From contig DASTHS010000306.1 of assembly GCA_035718085.1 (NCBI GenBank), positions 1 through 14,634 of the forward strand: a DNA stretch of 14,634 nt, written 5' to 3'. Positions 6,871-13,622 of the stretch are shown one piece after another. Numbering within the stretch: the stretch's first letter is position 1; every line of letters starts with the position of its first letter. The notes beneath the pieces were generated by a model that was not told where the DNA came from, made no database searches, and was given only the letters and a program-made list of their open reading frames with translations. The stretch is from DASTHS01 sp035718085. GTDB lineage: Bacteria > Actinomycetota > Acidimicrobiia > Acidimicrobiales > Palsa-688. A program made the position numbers and the translations under genes.

Positions 6871-8063
6871 TCGACCTCGACCACATCACCGCCGCCCGCC
6901 GCCGGGTGGCCTCGGTGCTGCGGCGCACGCCGGTCGACCGCTCCGACTCGCTGACCGCCCTGGCCGGCCGTCCGGTCGTGCTCAAGCCCGAGCACCTGCA
7001 GCGCACCGGGTCGTTCAAGATCCGGGGGGCCTACAACTGCATCTGCCAGCTGCCCGCCGGCGCCGACGTGGTGGCCGCCTCCGCCGGCAACCACGCCCAG
7101 GGGGTCGCCCTGGCGGCGAGCCTCACCGGCCGGCGCTCGACGATCTTCATGCCCCTCGGCGCCGCCCTGCCCAAGGTGGAGGCCACCCGCGCCTACGGGG
7201 CGGCGGTGCGCCTCGGCGGTGAGTCGGTCGACGAGGCGATCGTCGCCGCCCAGGCCTTCGCCGCCGAGACCGGCGCGGTGTGGGTGCCCCCATTCGACGA
7301 CCCCGAGATCGTCGCCGGCCAGGGCACCCTCGGCCTGGAGCTGGTCGAGGAGGTCGCCGACGCGGAGGTGGTGGTGGTGCCCGCCGGGGGTGGCGGCCTG
7401 CTCGCCGGGGTGGCCACCGCCTTGCACCACCTGGCGCCGTCGGTGCGGGTGATCGGCGTGGAGGCGGCCGGGGCGGCGTCGATGACGGCGGCCCTGACGG
7501 CCGGCCACCCGGTGCCGTTGGCGTCGATGGCCACCATGGCCGACGGCATCGCCGTGCGCTCGGTGTCGGCGCTCACCCTCGAGCACGTGCAGGCCTACGT
7601 CGACGAGGTGGTCACCGTCGACGAGGAGGAGATCAGCCGGGCCATGCTGCTGCTGGTCGAGCGGGCCAAGGCGGTGGTCGAGCCGTCAGGGGCGGCGTCG
7701 CTGGCGGCGGTGCTCGCCGGGCGGGTGCCCGGCCGGGGCACGGTGGTGCCGGTGCTCTCCGGCGGCAACATCGACCCGCTGCTGCTCACCAAGCTCATCG
7801 ACCACGGCCTCACCGCCGCCGGCCGCTACCTGGTGTTGCGCATCGTGGTCGGCGACCAGCCGGGGGCGCTGGCCGCCCTCACCGCGGAGCTGGCGGCCAT
7901 GCGCCTCAACGTGCTCGACGTGGAGCACCACCGAAGCGGCCGCGACCTCGGCTTCACCCAGGTCGAGGTGGCCGTCACCGTGGAGACCCGGGACCACGCC
8001 CACCACGGGGAGGTGCTGCGCCAACTGGCCGGCGCCGGCTACCGGGCCGAGCCGTTGCGCTGA
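6867..8063 (+). CDS. ilvA: Threonine ammonia-lyase (threonine dehydratase), medium form with ACT domain
   Basis: The enzyme deaminates L-threonine to 2-oxobutanoate with pyridoxal phosphate, the first step towards isoleucine. The 398 residues include the PLP lysine in GSFKIRGA (K51), SAGNHAQG (72-79) and the phosphate-binding glycine loop AGGGGLLAG (173-181). From about 321 there is a single C-terminal ACT domain (YLVLRIVVGDQPGALAALTA), a regulatory ligand-binding module. This layout matches the medium form rather than the long biosynthetic form with two ACT-like units or the short catabolic TdcB. The GTG start (6867-6869) overlaps the TGA of the CtaG-like gene by 4 nt (GTGA), so translation is probably coupled. 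The functional link to oxidase assembly is unclear. Confidence 0.94.
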   Translation: MIDLDHITAARRRVASVLRRTPVDRSDSLTALAGRPVVLKPEHLQRTGSFKIRGAYNCICQLPAGADVVAASAGNHAQGVALAASLTGRRSTIFMPLGAALPKVEATRAYGAAVRLGGESVDEAIVAAQAFAAETGAVWVPPFDDPEIVAGQGTLGLELVEEVADAEVVVVPAGGGGLLAGVATALHHLAPSVRVIGVEAAGAASMTAALTAGHPVPLASMATMADGIAVRSVSALTLEHVQAYVDEVVTVDEEEISRAMLLLVERAKAVVEPSGAASLAAVLAGRVPGRGTVVPVLSGGNIDPLLLTKLIDHGLTAAGRYLVLRIVVGDQPGALAALTAELAAMRLNVLDVEHHRSGRDLGFTQVEVAVTVETRDHAHHGEVLRQLAGAGYRAEPLR

Positions 8064-8068
8064 GGCGC

Positions 8069-8085
8069 CGGCGGCTCAGCCGCCG
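8069..8085. terminator. Bidirectional hairpin between ilvA and the Ala/Pro-rich gene
   Basis: CGGCGGC (8069-8075) and GCCGCCG (8079-8085) form a perfect 7-bp stem. The 3-nt loop TCA is exactly the stop codon of the minus-strand gene. The ilvA stop lies 5 bp before the stem. No T-tract follows on either strand. Confidence 0.5.
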
Positions 8086-8711
8086 AGCGCCACCACGACC
8101 TTCGGGGTGGTGGTGACCGCCCGGAACGCCGGCACGTAGACCGCGGACGACGAGGCCGGCTTGGTCGAGGCGGCCGGCCCGGGCGCCGCCAGGGCGGTGC
8201 GCACGACCTGGGCGGCGCGCACCGACGGGCTCGGCGCCACCGCAGCCGCCGGCGCCGGGAGGTGGGCGCCCACGGTGACCACCGCCGCCCGGGGGGCCGA
8301 GGTCGGGGTGCGGCCCCGAGGAGCGGTCACGGTGGCGGCGTGGGCGGCCGGCGCCACCCACGTGACGGGCCGGTGCGCCGGGGCGACCCCCGGCGCCGCG
8401 GGAGGCGCGACGGCGGCGACGGCGGGCGCAGAGGGGACCGGGGCAGCCACGGCCGGAGGGGAGGCGACCAGGGCGACCGCGGCTGCGGGGGGCGGCGGCG
8501 GGGCGACCACGGCGCGGTAGCTGGGCGCACGGGAGGTGCCGTCGGCGGCAGCGGCGGGCGTCGGCGGGCGGTGGGCGGGGGCCACAGCCGCCCGGTGCAC
8601 GACGGGGGCACCGACCAGGGCCGCGGCCGTGCCCGACGCGGCGGCACCGACGGCCACGGTGCCGGCGACGACGGCGGCGGTGGTGGCGGCCTTGCGGAAG
8701 CGGGCGAGCAT
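8076..8711 (-). CDS. Ala/Pro/Val-rich exported or membrane-anchored protein of unknown function
   Basis: I do not recognise a family. From ATG 8711 the protein is 211 residues and opens MLARFRKAATTAAVVAGTVA, a basic stretch followed by a long hydrophobic segment typical of a signal peptide or anchor. The remainder is low-complexity Ala/Pro/Val with few acidic residues and no Cys. VAPAHRP occurs twice, once followed by PT and once by VT. The last 60 codons have G or C at essentially every third position, which supports this frame. The start is uncertain: the frame stays open to GTG at 8849, which would overlap the upstream NERD-like gene by 47 nt, and GTG 8738 is another option. None has a good Shine-Dalgarno. 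It lies downstream of the NERD-like gene on the same strand and may be cotranscribed. Confidence 0.6.
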   Translation of the reverse strand: MLARFRKAATTAAVVAGTVAVGAAASGTAAALVGAPVVHRAAVAPAHRPPTPAAAADGTSRAPSYRAVVAPPPPPAAAVALVASPPAVAAPVPSAPAVAAVAPPAAPGVAPAHRPVTWVAPAAHAATVTAPRGRTPTSAPRAAVVTVGAHLPAPAAAVAPSPSVRAAQVVRTALAAPGPAASTKPASSSAVYVPAFRAVTTTPKVVVALGG

Positions 8712-8802
8712 GCCCAGGGTGTCGACCGCCGCAGCGGCCACCTGCAGCGCCGCGCCGGCGGCCTTCGCCGAGCCACCGGCCGGGCTAGTCAGTTCGTGCT
8801 GG

Positions 8803-9540
8803 TCAGCGGAGCAGCTGCTGCAGCCCGACGGCGGCGAGGGCACCGCCACCCAGCACCAGCCCGGCGGTCACCAGCCGGCGCAGGGCGTCGAACGCCCGCA
8901 CATCGGCGCCGTCACGGAGGGTGGCCGTGGCCGCCGGCACCCGGGCGGGGCCGCGCCCGGCGGCGCCGGGGGCCGACGGGCCGCGCACGACCCGGCCCGA
9001 CGGGTGCAGCGCGGGCAGCTCGTCGGAGGCCGGCGGCCCGGGCGCCGGCCGCACCAGCGAGGTGCCCGCCCCGCGTCGGTTGGCGAAGCCGTCGTCGAGC
9101 AGCGCGGCCAGGTGCGCCAGCTCGCGGGGGGTGAAGCGGGCCGGGGTGCCGGCGAGCAGCCGGGGCAGGTCGGCCAGGCCGACCACCTCGACGGCCCCGA
9201 CGGGCCCGCCCGTGGCCATGCCCCCGCCGGCCGTGCCGCAGAGCACCGCCCGCACGACGGCCATGGCACCGATCGGCGACGTGGCCAGGCGGCGCTCCAC
9301 CAGGGATGCGCCCACCCCCAGGGCGTCGACCTCGGCGGCGCTGGGCGCCCCGCACCCGGGCGTCGACGCCACCACCCACACCGCCCCGGGGGTGACCACC
9401 ACGTGGTCGGCACCGGGCACGGCCAGGTCGTGGAGCACCCACCAGCCGTCGCCGCTGCGCGGGTCGAGCACCGCGGCGGTCAGCGCCGACGACGAGCGCC
9501 GGCGGCGGTCGGTCGAGGTGGTCTGGCGGTCGTCGGCCAC
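8803..9540 (-). CDS. NERD-like (nuclease-related) domain protein, paralog 1, with C-terminal membrane helix
   Basis: This 245-residue protein is a clear paralog of the one at 13623-14285. Shared blocks are SGDGWWVLH (29-37), VPGADHVVVTP (41-51), AVWVVAS (53-59), a VVG...L.RLL segment (119-129), a TPRE...LDDGFANRRGAGTS region (137-161) and ELPALHPSG (174-182). The order resembles the NERD domain, in which 'gw.vlhdl.lp..iDHvvvgpgGvfvieTK' carries catalytic acidic and Lys residues. Here the Asp of ADH is kept but the E/D-x-K segment reads VVASTPG, so a nuclease of that type would be inactive. A hydrophobic segment (223-243) ends the protein. GTG at 9540 is supported by GGAGGG (9545-9550), 4 nt upstream, and by alignment with paralog 2. 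The NERD link is inference by eye. Confidence 0.75.
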   Translation of the reverse strand: MADDRQTTSTDRRRRSSSALTAAVLDPRSGDGWWVLHDLAVPGADHVVVTPGAVWVVASTPGCGAPSAAEVDALGVGASLVERRLATSPIGAMAVVRAVLCGTAGGGMATGGPVGAVEVVGLADLPRLLAGTPARFTPRELAHLAALLDDGFANRRGAGTSLVRPAPGPPASDELPALHPSGRVVRGPSAPGAAGRGPARVPAATATLRDGADVRAFDALRRLVTAGLVLGGGALAAVGLQQLLR

Positions 9541-9561
9541 GGGGCCCTCCAGGCGTGCAGG

Positions 9562-9584
9562 CCGGTCGGCGGCGCGCCGACCGG
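9562..9584. promoter_or_regulatory. Perfect stem-loop upstream of NERD-like paralog 1
   Basis: CCGGTCGGC (9562-9570) and GCCGACCGG (9576-9584) form 9-bp perfect arms around a GGCGC loop. It lies 21 bp upstream of the GTG start and 11 bp before its Shine-Dalgarno, so it would be a 5'-leader hairpin if transcription starts upstream, or a DNA operator. An equivalent was not found before paralog 2. Confidence 0.45.
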
Positions 9585-9591
9585 ACGAGAG

Positions 9592-9649
9592 CAGCCAATA
9601 CCGCCCAACTCCACAGCCGCCCGCAGCACCCCCAACGAACGGACAACTC
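9592..9649 (-). promoter_or_regulatory. Upstream element shared with NERD-like paralog 2 (copy 1)
   Basis: On the minus strand the order is GAGTTGT (9643-9649), TTGG (9632-9635) and TTGGCTG (9592-9598). The same blocks occur at 14331-14388 with identical spacing. An ungapped alignment of the two 58-bp stretches gives 36 identities by hand count. It starts 51 bp upstream of the start codon of paralog 1. The region also lies about 90-150 bp upstream of the divergent kinase gene, so it could affect both. Confidence 0.5.
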
Positions 9650-9724
9650 CGCAGGTTCCCCGCGCCCGCCGACCGTGCGCCGGGGCCCGCGCCTGCGGCG
9701 CCGCTGCAGGTGGTGCGGGAGCAG

Positions 9725-9741
9725 TACCTTCCTCCAGGGTG
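9725..9741 (+). promoter_or_regulatory. Candidate -10 element for a leaderless histidine kinase transcript
   Basis: TACCTT at 9725-9730 fits TANNNT, and the GTG start follows 8 nt later at 9739. No Shine-Dalgarno is present. The arrangement matches the one before the CtaG-like gene (TACCGT, 7 nt, GTG). Confidence 0.45.
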
Positions 9742-12144
9742 GACCGGCGCGCGAGGGGCGAGTCGGAGGCCGTCGAGCGCCTCGAGATGCTGCTCGTGGT
9801 CAGCCGCGCCCTGTCGCGGGCCGTCGACACCTACGACGAGGCCCTCCAGGTGCTCGTCGACACCTGCGTGCCCACCTTCGCCGACCTGTGCGCGATCGAG
9901 ATGGTCGGCGCCGACGGCCGTCTGACCACCGCCGCCTTCCGCCGGGCCGCCGACTCGCCGCTCACCGCGGGGGCGACCTGGGAGCCGATCGGCGCCGGCC
10001 TCGACGCCGCCCGTGAGCCGCTGCTCAGCTTCGAGGGCAACGAGCCGACCGCCGCCCTGGCGTCGCTGCGGGCCACGCTCGGCGCCGACTCGGTCATCGC
10101 CGCACCGATCGCCGCCAGCGGGGTCACCATCGGTTGGGTGGTCGTGGCCGCCAGCCGCGGCCGGCGGGGGTTCCGGCCGTCGGCGGCGCGGGTGGTCGAG
10201 GAGCTGTCGACGCGGATCGCCACCACCGTGCAGCGGGTGTCGCTGTACCGGGCCACGCTGGCCGCGGCCGACGCCCAGGCCCGCACGGCCCGCCAGTTGC
10301 GCCGCCTGGGGGCGGCGTCGGCCAACCTCGCCGGCGCCGAAGACCGCGAGGCGGTGCTGCGGACCGCCTGCACCGAGGCGTGCATGGTGCTCGACGTGCC
10401 CGCGGCCGCCGCCGAGTGGCGCAGCGGCGACGGCACGGTGGTCAGCGTCAGCGTCGGCGACGTCGACGACGACGGCTACGGGGCGCTGGCGGCGACCCTG
10501 GCCCGGCGGTCCCAGCCCCGCGGCGCCTGGCACGGACAGGTGGTGCCCTGCCCCGACCCCGCCGACCGGGCCGCCATGGTGGTCGCCGGGCCGCTCGACG
10601 ACGACAGCGCCACGCTGCTCGGCTCGCTGGCGGCGATCGTGCCGGTGGCCTTCGAGCGCGCCGCCACCACCGACGCCGCCGCCGAGCAGGAACGCCGCCT
10701 GCAGGCGGTGCTCGACGCGTCGCCCGTCGCCCTGGTGACCACCGACGCCCGCGGCGGGGTGCGGTCGATGAACCCGGCGGCGTCGACCCTCTTCGGGTGG
10801 GCCGCCACCCGGTCGCCCGACTGGCCCGACGGCATCGGCCCGGCCATGGCCGCAGTGGTGGCGTCGTCGCTGCGCGGCGACACGGTCGGCGGCCGGGCCG
10901 TGCGCGTCGACGGCTTCGACCTGATGGTGTCCGCGGCGCCGTTCCCGGGGGCGGGCGGCGAGGCGGCCATCGTCGCCGCCGTCGACCTGCGCGCCCAGCG
11001 GGCCGCCGAGCGGGCGCTGCTGCAGGCCCAGCGCCTCGAGGCCATCGGCCAGGTGGCCGGCGGCGTGGCCCACGACTTCAACAACCGGCTGACGGTCATC
11101 ACCGGCTATGCCAGCATCCTCGGTCGCACCCTGCCCGGCGAGGCCGAGCGGGCCATGGTCGCCGCCATCGAGCGGGCCGCCGACGACGCCGCCCAGCTGA
11201 CCCGCCGGCTGCTCGGCCTGACCCGGCCGGGCTCCGACGACGCGACCTGCGTCGACCTCGTCGAGGTGTGCACCGGCCTGGAGGAGGTGTTGGCCCGCAT
11301 CGTCGGGGCCGGGGTCGCCCTCCGCGTCGACGTGCCCGACCACCCCGTCGCCGTCAACGCCGACGCCAACGAGATGGAGCAGGTGGTGCTCAACCTGGCC
11401 ATCAACGCCTTCGACGCCATGGAGGGCAGCGGCCGCCTCACCATCGAGGTGCGCCGTGCCGACCTCGGCGGCGAGGCCGCCGCCGCCGTCGGGCTGGTCG
11501 CCGGCAGCTACGGGTGCCTGGTCGTGCGCGACGACGGCCCGGGCATGTCCGAGGAGGTGCTGAGCCGCTGCCTGGAGCCGTTCTTCACGACCAAGGACCG
11601 CAGCCGGGGGTCGGGGCTCGGGCTGTCGACCATCCACGCCACGGTCACCCAACGGGGCGGCCACGTCGGCGTCGAGTCGGCCCCCGGCCAGGGCACCTGC
11701 GTCACGGTCGTCACGCCGGCCGCCACCGCCGCCGCGACCGCCGCCCCCGCCGGCGCCCCGCCCGGCGAGACCCCCCCGCTGCCCCCCGGCACGTGCGTGC
11801 TGCTGGTGGAAGACGAGCAGGAGGTGCGCGACCTGGCGGCGCGCACGCTCGAGGCAGCCGGCGCCACGGTCGTGGCGGTCGGCGACGGCACGCAGGCGCT
11901 CGCCGAGCACCGGCCGGGCCGGTTCACGGTGGTGGTCACCGACGTGGTGATGCCCGGCATGACCGGCGCGGAGCTCGCCGACCGGCTGGGGGCCCTCGAG
12001 CCGGGTCTCCCGGTGCTGTTCGTCACCGGGTACGCGGCCAGCGACAGCGGCCGGCTGCGCCGCCTGCCGCGGGGGCGGGTGCTGTCCAAGCCCTACCGGC
12101 CGGCCGACCTCGTCGCCAGGCTGGCGTCGCTGGTCGGCGGCTGA
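9739..12144 (+). CDS. Soluble hybrid sensor histidine kinase with GAF, PAS and C-terminal receiver domains
   Basis: This 801-residue kinase has no obvious membrane segment, so it probably senses a cytoplasmic signal. In order: a GAF-like region (about 12-170), a second weaker GAF-like region (about 190-310), a PAS domain from about 322 (LQAVLDASPVALVTTD), and a dimerisation helix with phospho-accepting H445 in GGVAHDFNNRLTVITGY. Next are the ATPase boxes NLAINAFDAM (552-561), DDGPGMS and GSGLGLS, an Ala/Pro-rich linker, and a receiver domain (686-800) with VEDE acidic residues, D735 in VVTDVVMPGMTG and a Lys in SKPY. The HDFNN form of the H-box is typical of NtrB/FixL-like hybrid kinases. The frame is open far upstream but is antisense to the NERD-like gene there; GTG 9739 is chosen for its leaderless context. 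The GAF ligands are unknown. Confidence 0.92.
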   Translation: MDRRARGESEAVERLEMLLVVSRALSRAVDTYDEALQVLVDTCVPTFADLCAIEMVGADGRLTTAAFRRAADSPLTAGATWEPIGAGLDAAREPLLSFEGNEPTAALASLRATLGADSVIAAPIAASGVTIGWVVVAASRGRRGFRPSAARVVEELSTRIATTVQRVSLYRATLAAADAQARTARQLRRLGAASANLAGAEDREAVLRTACTEACMVLDVPAAAAEWRSGDGTVVSVSVGDVDDDGYGALAATLARRSQPRGAWHGQVVPCPDPADRAAMVVAGPLDDDSATLLGSLAAIVPVAFERAATTDAAAEQERRLQAVLDASPVALVTTDARGGVRSMNPAASTLFGWAATRSPDWPDGIGPAMAAVVASSLRGDTVGGRAVRVDGFDLMVSAAPFPGAGGEAAIVAAVDLRAQRAAERALLQAQRLEAIGQVAGGVAHDFNNRLTVITGYASILGRTLPGEAERAMVAAIERAADDAAQLTRRLLGLTRPGSDDATCVDLVEVCTGLEEVLARIVGAGVALRVDVPDHPVAVNADANEMEQVVLNLAINAFDAMEGSGRLTIEVRRADLGGEAAAAVGLVAGSYGCLVVRDDGPGMSEEVLSRCLEPFFTTKDRSRGSGLGLSTIHATVTQRGGHVGVESAPGQGTCVTVVTPAATAAATAAPAGAPPGETPPLPPGTCVLLVEDEQEVRDLAARTLEAAGATVVAVGDGTQALAEHRPGRFTVVVTDVVMPGMTGAELADRLGALEPGLPVLFVTGYAASDSGRLRRLPRGRVLSKPYRPADLVARLASLVGG

Positions 12145-12195
12145 CCGGCCTGCCACCGCGACGAGGCAACGGGCCGGCTGCGACCGCCCCGGTCA
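12142..12195. terminator. Nested inverted repeats between the convergent kinase and regulator genes
   Basis: TGACCGG (12142-12148) and CCGGTCA (12189-12195) are perfect 7-bp arms that contain both stop codons. An alternative inner hairpin pairs CCGGCCTGCC (12145-12154) with GGCA (12165-12168) and GGCCGG (12172-12177), with a 3-nt bulge. Either could end transcription in both directions; no T-tract is present. Confidence 0.45.
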
Positions 12196-12906
12196 GGGCT
12201 GGAAGCGGTACCCGACGCCGCGCACGGTGAGGATGTAGCGGGGCTGCTCGGGGTCGGCCTCGACCTTCCGGCGCACGCGGCGGATGTGCTCGGTGACCGT
12301 CGCCTCGTCTTGCCACTCCGAGCGCGACGCCCACACGTGCTCGAGCAGCTGGCCGCGGGAGAACACCTGCCGCGGGGAGGCGGCGAGGAAGGCGAGCAGG
12401 TCGAACTCGCGGGCGGTGAGCTCGACGGGGCGCCCGTCGACGCTGACCTCCCGGGTGCGCTCGTCGATGCGCAGCCCGGCGGGGTCGGCCGCGACCGGGG
12501 GCGCGGCGTCGGCGGCCTGGGCGGCGACGGCGACGGGCTGGCGGGCGCTGCGGCGCAGCACCGAGGCGACCCGGGCGGCCAGCTCGACCGGCGAGAACGG
12601 CTTGGCCAGGAAGTCGTCGGCGCCGAGGCGCAGGCCGAGCACCCGGTCGTCGGTCTCACCGCGTCCGCTGATCATGACCACGGGCAGCTCGCCCTCCGAG
12701 CGGATCCGGGACAGCAGCACCCGCCCGTCGCCGTCGCCGAGCGACACGTCGAGCACGACCAGGTCGATACCGCCCTCCGCCAGGGCGGCGGTGGCGGCGG
12801 CGGCGTCGGCGACCTCGACCACCCGGTGGCCCTCGCCCCGCAGCACGAGGCCCAGCAGGACGCGCAGGTCGTCGTCGTCGTCGACGACGAGCACGGTCGT
12901 CTTCAC
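12193..12906 (-). CDS. OmpR/PhoB-family response regulator
   Basis: This 237-residue DNA-binding regulator has a receiver domain (residues 4-118) with the acidic patch VVDDDDD (7-13), phosphorylation site D53 in VVLDVSLGDGDG, S80 and K102 (AKPF). An Ala/Pro-rich linker (about 120-143) leads to a winged-helix DNA-binding domain (about 145-235) with LTAREFDLLAFLA, TVTEHIRRVRRKVE and the C-terminal RGVGYRF signature. GTG at 12906 is chosen because GGAG lies 8 nt upstream and the receiver begins directly after it; the frame stays open much further upstream without family resemblance. It converges with the hybrid kinase (48 bp between stops) and is divergent from the 149-residue unknown gene. The kinase is a plausible but unproven partner. 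Target genes are unknown. Confidence 0.95.
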   Translation of the reverse strand: MKTTVLVVDDDDDLRVLLGLVLRGEGHRVVEVADAAAATAALAEGGIDLVVLDVSLGDGDGRVLLSRIRSEGELPVVMISGRGETDDRVLGLRLGADDFLAKPFSPVELAARVASVLRRSARQPVAVAAQAADAAPPVAADPAGLRIDERTREVSVDGRPVELTAREFDLLAFLAASPRQVFSRGQLLEHVWASRSEWQDEATVTEHIRRVRRKVEADPEQPRYILTVRGVGYRFQP

Positions 12907-13020
12907 CCCAGCTGCTCCATCCGCCTGCGCCACGGTGACGCCGACGATAGCCACCGGAGTTGGGTCGATGTTGTGCCGACAGAGGGACTCGGATGACCCG
13001 GAAGCCGAAGACTGCTGCGC
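12907..13020. promoter_or_regulatory. Divergent intergenic region, response regulator / 149-residue protein
   Basis: For the regulator, a minus-strand TATCGT (12944-12949) is a possible -10, giving a leader of about 30 nt that contains the GGAG Shine-Dalgarno. For the plus-strand gene, GAAG at 13007-13010 is a weak ribosome site; no clear promoter was found. The regulator could control both genes from here. Confidence 0.35.
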
Positions 13021-13470
13021 GTGGTGATGACGGCGCACACAGAGGGCAACGCCCTCGACGCCCCCCCGGAGGTGGTCGACCTGCGGGCTACGGGCGCGGC
13101 GGCGCTCGCCGACGTGCTCGTCGTCGGAACCGAGGATTGGAGCATCGACTCGGCCGTCAACCAGTTGGTCGCCGGCGGCCACCCGGTGCACCGCTGCTCC
13201 GACAGCACCGAGACCCCGTTCCCCTGCAACGCCCTGGTGCCCGGCCGTGGCTGCCCCCTCGACGGGGCGCCCGTGCGCGTGGTGCTCGGCGTGCGGGGCC
13301 GGCCCGGCGGGGGGGTGACCGCAGGCGAACTGGGGGCCGTCTGCGGCCTGCGGGCCGGTCTTCCCCTCGTGCTGGCCGGCTTCCACGCCGGCTCGCCGCT
13401 GTCCCCCTACGCCGACCGCGTGCCCGACCCGGGCGACCTGGTCGTCACCGTCGAGGGGGTGACGACCTGA
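13021..13470 (+). CDS. Uncharacterised cysteine-containing protein, 149 residues
   Basis: I do not recognise a named family. The protein has a beta-alpha-beta-like stretch VLVVGTEDWSIDSAVNQLVA (32-51) followed by GGHPVHRC and a cysteine cluster: C59, C69 (TPFPCNAL) and C78 (GRGCPLDG), plus a single C108. Three Cys at 9-10-residue spacing, with a nearby His, could bind a metal or a cofactor or be redox active. There is no signal peptide or membrane segment. GTG at 13021 is used because a weak GAAG lies 10 nt upstream; GTG 13024 and ATG 13027 are alternatives. It is divergent from the response regulator, and a 28-codon frame follows with a 1-nt overlap. Codon third positions are nearly all G/C, so it is very likely a real gene. 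Confidence 0.8.
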   Translation: MVMTAHTEGNALDAPPEVVDLRATGAAALADVLVVGTEDWSIDSAVNQLVAGGHPVHRCSDSTETPFPCNALVPGRGCPLDGAPVRVVLGVRGRPGGGVTAGELGAVCGLRAGLPLVLAGFHAGSPLSPYADRVPDPGDLVVTVEGVTT

Positions 13471-13556
13471 TGGGCCGATGGTTCGAGCGGGAATCCGGCA
13501 CGGAGCCGGGCGTCGGGTCGACGGCGATCGTCACGCCGCGCCCCCCTTCCGGGTAA
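13470..13556 (+). CDS. Possible 28-residue small protein coupled to the preceding gene
   Basis: An ATG at 13470-13472 overlaps the preceding TGA by one base (TGATG), an arrangement typical of translational coupling. The 28 residues begin MGRWFERESG and end TPRPPSG, and about 25 of 28 codons end in G or C. It lacks a hydrophobic segment or motif. It lies before the strong hairpin at 13588-13618, so it would be on the same transcript. It may be a chance frame, because high-GC DNA gives many of these. Confidence 0.35.
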   Translation: MGRWFERESGTEPGVGSTAIVTPRPPSG

Positions 13557-13587
13557 GTCCCCGAAGCCACCGAGGGAGCAGCTCCGT

Positions 13588-13618
13588 CACGCCGGGCCCG
13601 CGTCGCGGGCCCGGCGTG
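13588..13618. terminator. Strong bidirectional hairpin between convergent genes
   Basis: CACGCCGGGCCCGCG (13588-13602) and CGCGGGCCCGGCGTG (13604-13618) are perfect 15-bp inverted arms around one T. It lies downstream of both the 149-residue gene with its small frame and the minus-strand NERD-like paralog 2 (stop 13623). This is the strongest hairpin in the window. No T-tract follows, so it would act as an I-shaped or Rho-assisted terminator. Confidence 0.7.
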
Positions 13619-13622
13619 CGGA

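Noticed and set aside
8161..9134. Gly/Ala/Arg-rich plus-strand frames opposite the Ala/Pro-rich gene
   Set aside because: They mirror the low-complexity minus-strand gene. The minus-strand frame shows the consistent G/C third positions and a signal-like N-terminus.
8536..9738. Upstream extension of the kinase frame
   Set aside because: It lies opposite the NERD-like gene, shows no domain, and precedes a plausible leaderless GTG start.
9541..12156. Minus-strand frame continuous with NERD-like paralog 1 and antisense to the kinase
   Set aside because: The plus-strand kinase has full catalytic motifs. The extension has no recognisable domain, and GTG 9540 has a good ribosome site.
13480..13500. 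GGTTCGAGCGGGAATCC resembling a tRNA T-arm
   Set aside because: No acceptor, D-arm or anticodon arm can be paired around it, and it lies in the reading frame of the small candidate protein.
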